Of a stretch of 64,000 nt of DNA, positions 59,509 to 64,000 are shown piece after piece. The notes under the pieces were generated by a model, which made no database searches, was not told the origin of the DNA, and saw only the letters and a program-made list of their open reading frames with translations. The stretch is taken from the IMG/VR virus record IMGVR_UViG_3300033997_000035, positions 64,001 through 128,000 of that record; one strand, written 5' to 3'. The position numbers and the translations under genes were made by a program. Position 1 is the stretch's first letter. The number at the start of each line of letters is the position of its first letter. Origin of the DNA: a virus.

Positions 59509-60093
59509 ATGTTACATAGAAAGTTTAATAAGGTTAACAATTATGTTATCCACCTAGAAGGTCATGTGCACCCTACGGCAATGGTCGGGACTTTAGTATA
59601 TGACGAAGACACCTCTCCACTGCTACAACCTTCGCCACGTTCGAAGAAAGTGTATGTTGCGGATTTGAAAGGTCACAAGAGTATCTCCCAATGGTTGACT
59701 GAAGGGAAAGTGTATGAGGCGAGAGGCTGTTGTCCTTTAGTAGTAGAAAATGATAGACTTATATATGTAGAGTGTGACACAGGAGAGATATTTTCCTTCA
59801 GTAAACACTGGTTCAAAGAAGTTTATCTTTACGACGAAGATGAAACGTTACTAACATGCCGTGATATTGAATTCAAGGAAGGTGACTACCTCGATTTACG
59901 TAAGCATACACCTGAGCAGATTCGGCATATTGGTGTATACTGGAAGTTCTTTGATATTGAAGATTTGTTGAATGGGGGATACTATCGCACTATTTATTGG
60001 GATGGTGATGAATTCGTTGGTGACAATTACCATGACACCGATGAAGCAAAAGAATACACTTACGACGATATCTTTTACTTAGAGGAATTTTAA
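59509..60093 (+). CDS. Hypothetical protein
   Basis: 194 residues behind AAAAGGATGGTTT. Beta-rich with acidic C-terminal third. Ends one base into the endolysin gene. Function unknown. Confidence 0.62.
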   Translation: MLHRKFNKVNNYVIHLEGHVHPTAMVGTLVYDEDTSPLLQPSPRSKKVYVADLKGHKSISQWLTEGKVYEARGCCPLVVENDRLIYVECDTGEIFSFSKHWFKEVYLYDEDETLLTCRDIEFKEGDYLDLRKHTPEQIRHIGVYWKFFDIEDLLNGGYYRTIYWDGDEFVGDNYHDTDEAKEYTYDDIFYLEEF

Positions 60094-60695
60094 TGTTTAA
60101 TAGTTATAATAACGCACCAGAATTTGTTCGCAAGTTTGTAGATACCACTATCGACCACGAAGGTGAGGAATACACTAATATCAAGGAAGATAGTGGTGGC
60201 AAGACAAAATTTGGTGTGACGGAGAAAGCTGCATTAGCTAAGAAGGAATTATGGCACTTATATAATTGGGATGGGAATATGCGAACTATGCCACTCCAAT
60301 TCGCACAGGATCTGTATGTAGATGAGTATTACCTTACACCGAAATTCAACTTAGTGGCAGAGGTGTCGCAGATGATAGCTCAGGAAATGTTTGATAGTTC
60401 TGTAAACATAGGGCCGCGAATGCCAAGTCTTTGGTTACAACAGTTACTGAATGTTCTCAACAACCAGCAAACCTTCTACAAGGATATTGCCGAAGATGGG
60501 AAGATTGGTAGTGGGACGTGTGCCGCATTGCGAGCATACTTAAGCAAACGTGGTAAGGAAGGTGAGAAGGTGCTGCACAATATGCTCAATGTTATGCAGG
60601 GGTATCATTATATTAGTCTGGCAATCAAGAAGGAGTCCCAAGAAAAATTTTTATACGGGTGGATTCAGAAGAGGGTAGGGTTTAAATGCAATTAG
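60093..60695 (+). CDS. Endolysin, glycoside hydrolase family 108-like
   Basis: 200 residues. The HEGEEYTNIKEDSGGKTKFGVTE segment (key Glu in HEGEE, split motif EDSGGKTKFG) is the GH108 N-acetylmuramidase signature; a C-terminal peptidoglycan-binding part (DGKIGSGTCAALRAYL) follows. No signal peptide. Likely the main lysis enzyme, released by a holin. Overlaps both neighbours. Confidence 0.88.
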   Translation: MFNSYNNAPEFVRKFVDTTIDHEGEEYTNIKEDSGGKTKFGVTEKAALAKKELWHLYNWDGNMRTMPLQFAQDLYVDEYYLTPKFNLVAEVSQMIAQEMFDSSVNIGPRMPSLWLQQLLNVLNNQQTFYKDIAEDGKIGSGTCAALRAYLSKRGKEGEKVLHNMLNVMQGYHYISLAIKKESQEKFLYGWIQKRVGFKCN

Positions 60696-61660
60696 ACATA
60701 AAGTATCCAGTAATGTTGACTAAGAAAGGAAGTATTATATCCGTAATAGATGAGTTTAATGTTGATGGTATAATATATCTTACAATAAGTTGTAGTATAT
60801 GCTCAAAAGATGTAGAACTACATAACGAACCTTTCATACAACCGAAGAATCATTGGAAAAGAGGTGTTATTCCTTGTAGTTGTTCTGCGCATCCTTACTA
60901 TGACGAAAGGCAAGCTACTGTAGTTGCAAAACGGAGATGTGATGCAAAAGGTAAGGTATTTCATGGATTCTCTTCTAGTTTTAATGGGATAAGTAGGACT
61001 AAAGTATTTGGTAGATGCTCAGTACATAAACTTGTAGAGTGGGATAATTTGTCTAATTACTTAAAGAGACCTAGTGAGTGTCCTATTTGCTCCAAGAGAA
61101 AACCTGTATTTGGTGTAGGTATCAATGATGCCGATTACGACGTAAGATATTGTCCGTATTATTCTACTTGGAGCGACATGCTTAGGAGATGCTATTATGA
61201 ACCTTATCAGAAAAAGTATCCAACATATGTGGGATGTAGTGTAGATGAAACTTGGAAAATATTTTCCAGATTCAAGTCTTGGATGGAAATTCAGGACTGG
61301 GAAGGAAAACAACTAGATAAGGATTTACTTGTCGGAGGAAACAAGGTATATAGTGAAAATACTTGCATATTTATAAATGGTGCAATAAATACACTACTGG
61401 CCGCAAGACCATCAAAGTCAGGTTTGTCTAGGGGAGTGTGTAGAAAAGAAGGTGGGAGGTACATGGCCACCTGCTCAGGTAAGCGACTTGGAGTATTTAA
61501 TAGTGAAATGGAAGCTCATTCTGCTTGGCAATGTGCTATTGTTGATAGAATCATGTGTTTATCAGAAGGACAAAGTGATGTAGTTACCAGTAGATTGGTA
61601 GACATTGCAAACAGAATAAAAGAAGATAATAAATTCCACAGGGTGACAACTAAAATATAA
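60686..61660 (+). CDS. HNH/AP2-type homing endonuclease-like protein with cysteine modules
   Basis: 324 residues. The N-terminus has CSICSKDVEL, CSCSAHPYYDER and CPICSKRKP modules like those of the GIY-YIG gene at 1428. The second half equals the family of the 4892 gene: WSDMLRRCYYEPY, YPTYVGCSVDETWKIFSRFKSW, LDKDLLVGGNKVYSENTC. A C-terminal AP2-like region follows. It overlaps the endolysin stop by 10 bases, which suggests insertion. Confidence 0.7.
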   Translation: MQLDIKYPVMLTKKGSIISVIDEFNVDGIIYLTISCSICSKDVELHNEPFIQPKNHWKRGVIPCSCSAHPYYDERQATVVAKRRCDAKGKVFHGFSSSFNGISRTKVFGRCSVHKLVEWDNLSNYLKRPSECPICSKRKPVFGVGINDADYDVRYCPYYSTWSDMLRRCYYEPYQKKYPTYVGCSVDETWKIFSRFKSWMEIQDWEGKQLDKDLLVGGNKVYSENTCIFINGAINTLLAARPSKSGLSRGVCRKEGGRYMATCSGKRLGVFNSEMEAHSAWQCAIVDRIMCLSEGQSDVVTSRLVDIANRIKEDNKFHRVTTKI

Positions 61661-61669
61661 GGAGGGAAC

Positions 61670-61861
61670 ATGAGCACATTTTGGACAGTAGCGTATTGGG
61701 TAGTCGGTGTAACTAACCTTTTATCTAGTTTTGCTTGGCAGTACATTGACATTATGCCAAACGGTAACCTCTCCTCTGGAGAGAATGCTGTCGTCAGTTT
61801 GATAATTGCGTTCTATTGTTTTATCTCGTTAGATATTGATTCCATCAAGAAAGATAAATAA
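61670..61861 (+). CDS. Small membrane protein
   Basis: 63 residues behind AAGGAGGGAAC. Two hydrophobic helices (WTVAYWVVGVTNLLSSFAW and AVVSLIIAFYCFISL) and a basic tail. Located next to the endolysin, so a holin role is possible but not shown. Confidence 0.58.
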   Translation: MSTFWTVAYWVVGVTNLLSSFAWQYIDIMPNGNLSSGENAVVSLIIAFYCFISLDIDSIKKDK

Positions 61862-61875
61862 CCTAGGAGAGTTTA

Positions 61876-62670
61876 ATGACTGTTACCAGACATGCTAATC
61901 GTAAACCTAAAAGTAAAGCGTCTCCACACCAAGACCGCCATGAATCTCGCACTCAACGTGGCACCGAAATGATTATGTCTGAGCGTGCTGTGAATAACGA
62001 GGAGTATAAGCTAGACTGGTTTAAGCCTACGGAGAAACAAAAAGAGATTGTCTATTCTATGGTCGAGAACGGACTGACAATAGTATCGGCCTCGTCTGGA
62101 TGTGGTAAATCGACCACAGCAATTTGGCAGGGGTTACGTGACCTGAAAGCTGGTAAGTATAAACGTATATTATTTATAAAAAGTCCCACGGATAGTAGTG
62201 ATGATGCAATCGGGTATTTAACAGGGGATGCTGCTTCGAAACTGGAAATTCACCTTCGGGCGAGTAGGGGTATTTTCTCACAATTTATGTCGGAAGCTAA
62301 GCTTGAAATGGAAGAGAAACGAGGGAGGATTAACTTTGCTATTCCTAACTTTATACAAGGTGCCACGTTCGACGATACATTGATTATTATTGATGAAAGT
62401 CAGCAACTATCCCCGCCAATATTGAAGTTAGTTATGGAACGAGTTGGTGAAGGGTCGAGCGTTGTAGTCCTTGGAGATAAAAGACAGAGATACGCCTACA
62501 GAAAACGTGAAGATGGATTCTCTTTCTTTGTCAACCTTGTTACCGATATTGATGACGAAGGTCGTTACAGTAAGATTGAAAATATAGGCTATGTAGAGAT
62601 GTCAGCCGCTGATAATATGCGGTCGGAACTCTCTAAGTTGGTAGTGGCCTTGTTTGAAGAAGCTATGTAA
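61876..62670 (+). CDS. phoH: PhoH-like ATPase
   Basis: 264 residues behind TAGGAGAGTTTA. Walker A SASSGCGKSTTAIW, LFIKSPTDSSDDAIGYL with GYLTGD, Walker B TLIIIDESQQLSPPIL, and VVLGDKRQRYAY. The PhoH fold is a helicase/ATPase fold, common in marine and other phages. Its partner and substrate are unknown. Confidence 0.9.
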   Translation: MTVTRHANRKPKSKASPHQDRHESRTQRGTEMIMSERAVNNEEYKLDWFKPTEKQKEIVYSMVENGLTIVSASSGCGKSTTAIWQGLRDLKAGKYKRILFIKSPTDSSDDAIGYLTGDAASKLEIHLRASRGIFSQFMSEAKLEMEEKRGRINFAIPNFIQGATFDDTLIIIDESQQLSPPILKLVMERVGEGSSVVVLGDKRQRYAYRKREDGFSFFVNLVTDIDDEGRYSKIENIGYVEMSAADNMRSELSKLVVALFEEAM

Positions 62671-62688
62671 TTAACTTTGCACAAGGAT

Positions 62689-62702
62689 GTGCTTTATTTA
62701 AG
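62689..62702 (+). promoter_or_regulatory. CsrA-site-like hairpin in a leader
   Basis: GCACAAGGATGTGC: ACAAGGAUGU core exact, GGA in the loop, 8 bases before the AAGGAG of the ClpP-like gene. See finding. Confidence 0.45.
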
Positions 62703-62710
62703 GAGAATTT

Positions 62711-63547
62711 ATGCACACAGAACCTTACATCGCCCTTCGGACGAATTGTGTCCCTAAGAACTACACATACACTGTTAAATTTGACCGTGACATCACAGCT
62801 CCTGAGTTTTGGCAAGAGGAGTTGGACACCCTTCGTATGGCTAAGGAAGGTGACGATGTAATACTTCATGTATCTACTATGGGTGGTAACGCTGCTACAA
62901 TGGCTGAAGTCTTGCACATCATCAAACACTCTCCCGCACACTTTCATTGCGTGCTTGCAGGAACTGCATTCTCAGCAGGTGGCCCAATTATGCTGGCATG
63001 TGATACAGTTGAGGTTGGTGATTATGCTGAGATGATGATCCACACGAGTCAGAATAGTTATTATTCATCTTCACAGGGGTTAGAACAGTTTAGTGCTATG
63101 AATGGACGGACTGCACGTAAAATTCTATCAACTTGTTATGAAGGGTTTATGACTCAAGAGGAAATTAATCAGGCTTTGGATGGTAAGGAGTTCTGGTTTG
63201 ATTCTGATGAGATTAAGGAACGTTTAATCAAGCGGGAAGAATATTACTCAGAAAAGTATCCTGCCCCTATAGAACTCGAACTCACCAAGGAGGACATGGA
63301 ATCTATGTCCAAGGATGAAATCATTCGTGCAATCTTCGGTGAGGATGAGGATGAATCCGCTGGATTCGAGGATACTTCCTTTGGCACGTATGAACTCGAC
63401 GTAGACGAAATCCTCACCACCGATAAAATTGATTACTTGAAGAAAATTGCTGATGACTTCAATATCAAATACGTCCACAATATTGGTATTGAGAAGTTAC
63501 GTGAGAAATTAATAAATTATTTCACTGATGATGTTGACAACAAATAA
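62711..63547 (+). CDS. ClpP-like serine protease with C-terminal HeH domain
   Basis: 278 residues behind AAGGAGAATTT. ILHVSTMGGNAATMAEVLHII, the nucleophile region CVLAGTAFSAGGPIML, and MMIHTSQNSYYSS supply the ClpP Ser and His. After an acidic linker, DYLKKIADDFNIKYVHNIG fits a HeH/LEM module. Since the S49 head protease is separate, this one may cleave other phage or host proteins. Confidence 0.85.
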   Translation: MHTEPYIALRTNCVPKNYTYTVKFDRDITAPEFWQEELDTLRMAKEGDDVILHVSTMGGNAATMAEVLHIIKHSPAHFHCVLAGTAFSAGGPIMLACDTVEVGDYAEMMIHTSQNSYYSSSQGLEQFSAMNGRTARKILSTCYEGFMTQEEINQALDGKEFWFDSDEIKERLIKREEYYSEKYPAPIELELTKEDMESMSKDEIIRAIFGEDEDESAGFEDTSFGTYELDVDEILTTDKIDYLKKIADDFNIKYVHNIGIEKLREKLINYFTDDVDNK

Positions 63548-63563
63548 TCAGCTTGTTATTCTC

Positions 63564-63593
63564 AGCCCATGACATTCGTTATGGGCTTTTTAT
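63564..63593 (+). terminator. Rho-independent terminator
   Basis: AGCCCAT and ATGGGCT arms followed by TTTTTATT. Confidence 0.85.
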
Positions 63594-63609
63594 TAGGAGG
63601 AAATATGAA

Positions 63610-63879
63610 ATGAAAATTAACAATTTGACATTAGACGAAATTCTACACTATGGTAGTTTAGGTGAGATAACCATATCTTCACCAGAGGAGTGGAAATTAC
63701 TTGAAGGGTTAATCTCTGATTACGTAGACACCCATGCTGAAAGACTTATTGATGAGGATAGACAGACATACGACGAAGGGTATGAAGATGGTAAACAGGA
63801 GGGCTTCAACGATGGCGAAGAAGTAGGCTACGACAAAGGCTGGGTTGCGTGTGTTGAACATTACGAGATTGGGGAGTGA
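63610..63879 (+). CDS. Hypothetical protein with GY/G repeats
   Basis: 89 residues; ATG at 63610 follows TAGGAGGAAATATGAA. The C-terminal half has a four-residue periodic pattern (YDEGYEDGKQEGFNDGEE). Function unknown. Confidence 0.6.
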   Translation: MKINNLTLDEILHYGSLGEITISSPEEWKLLEGLISDYVDTHAERLIDEDRQTYDEGYEDGKQEGFNDGEEVGYDKGWVACVEHYEIGE

Positions 63880-63881
63880 TT

Positions 63882-64000
63882 ATGCCGTTTATTAAAGTTT
63901 ATGAAATTTTAGAAAGTATCAGCAATGTTAGTGGTAAGAATGAGAAGGAGTCTATTCTCTCATCTCACAAGGATAATCAGTTGCTACAAGAGTGTTTCCG
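63882..64000 (+). CDS. ATP-dependent DNA ligase, N-terminal part (runs off window)
   Basis: 39 codons seen, behind GGGGAGTGATT. MPFIKVYEILESISNV and KESILSSHKDNQLLQECF match the start of T4-type DNA ligases (T4: AILEKNKDNELLKRV). The catalytic lysine lies beyond the window. Only the first residues support this. Confidence 0.7.
   Translation, partial: MPFIKVYEILESISNVSGKNEKESILSSHKDNQLLQECF

Noticed and set aside
1-64000. CRISPR array, rRNA genes, insertion sequences, integrase or attachment site
   Set aside because: No regular direct repeats, rRNA, transposase or integrase motifs were seen on either strand.

Overview
The window is a contiguous piece of a lytic-type double-stranded DNA phage genome with many accessory genes, probably infecting a gammaproteobacterium. 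Evidence: a lambda-like head module (TerL, portal, S49 protease with nested scaffold, decoration protein, gpE-type capsid), two cell-wall hydrolases, RdgC, PhoH, class I and class III ribonucleotide reductases, ThyX, a T4-like RNA repair pair and the N-terminus of a T4-like DNA ligase. Genes are tightly packed with ATGA-type overlaps and strong AGGAGG sites. There is no integrase. Most promoters are sigma70-like (TTGACA, about 17 bp, then TATAAT, TACACT, TATCAT or similar), so the host polymerase is probably used. Host genus cannot be told from the sequence alone.

Layout. 1-6750 (+): a family A polymerase-like palm protein, homing-type endonucleases, a small methyltransferase, a SpoT-like HD hydrolase, a DEDDh exonuclease and small membrane proteins. 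6787-7609 (-): last genes of the head module. 7730-11064 (+): antirepressor, acyl carrier protein, an unknown gene and NrdD, set inside the oppositely oriented structural block. 11259-16598 (-): HeH-domain protein, capsid, decoration, protease/scaffold and the intron-split portal. 16702-21793 (-): PNK, RNA ligase, RlmN-like radical SAM enzyme, HNH nuclease. 21988-27995 (-): intron-split TerL with an overlapping GIY-YIG gene, a PTH2-like protein, a macro domain and a TerS candidate. 28124-29757 (-): an RNA-rich unit with its own promoter and terminator, holding tRNA-Gly, a tRNA-like hairpin, one small ORF and a large multi-helix RNA. 29761-39310 (-): an early-type block of small proteins, a MazE-tail-like protein, a GIY-YIG island, two NADAR proteins and a PIF1-like helicase. 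39311-39585: divergent promoter region. 39586-64000 (+): metabolism and DNA processing: MazG-like, RdgC, 5' exonuclease, HNH, SleB-like hydrolase, phosphoesterase, ThyX, two methyltransferases, intron-split NrdA, NrdB, GH108 endolysin, PhoH, ClpP-like protease and DNA ligase start.

How it works together. Nucleotide supply (NrdA/B, NrdD, ThyX, MazG-like) feeds phage DNA synthesis. A dispersed set of genes looks like protection against host toxins: PNK plus RNA ligase for tRNA repair, a PTH2-like protein, an RlmN-like enzyme, two NADAR proteins and a macro domain (ADP-ribose chemistry), a MazE-like tail and a SpoT-like hydrolase. Three short ORF-less group I introns interrupt portal, TerL and NrdA. 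The most unusual element is the RNA-rich unit at 28124-29757, whose size, GAAA-capped hairpins and tRNA neighbour recall the large ornate phage RNAs (GOLLD/ROOL type), although family membership could not be tested here.
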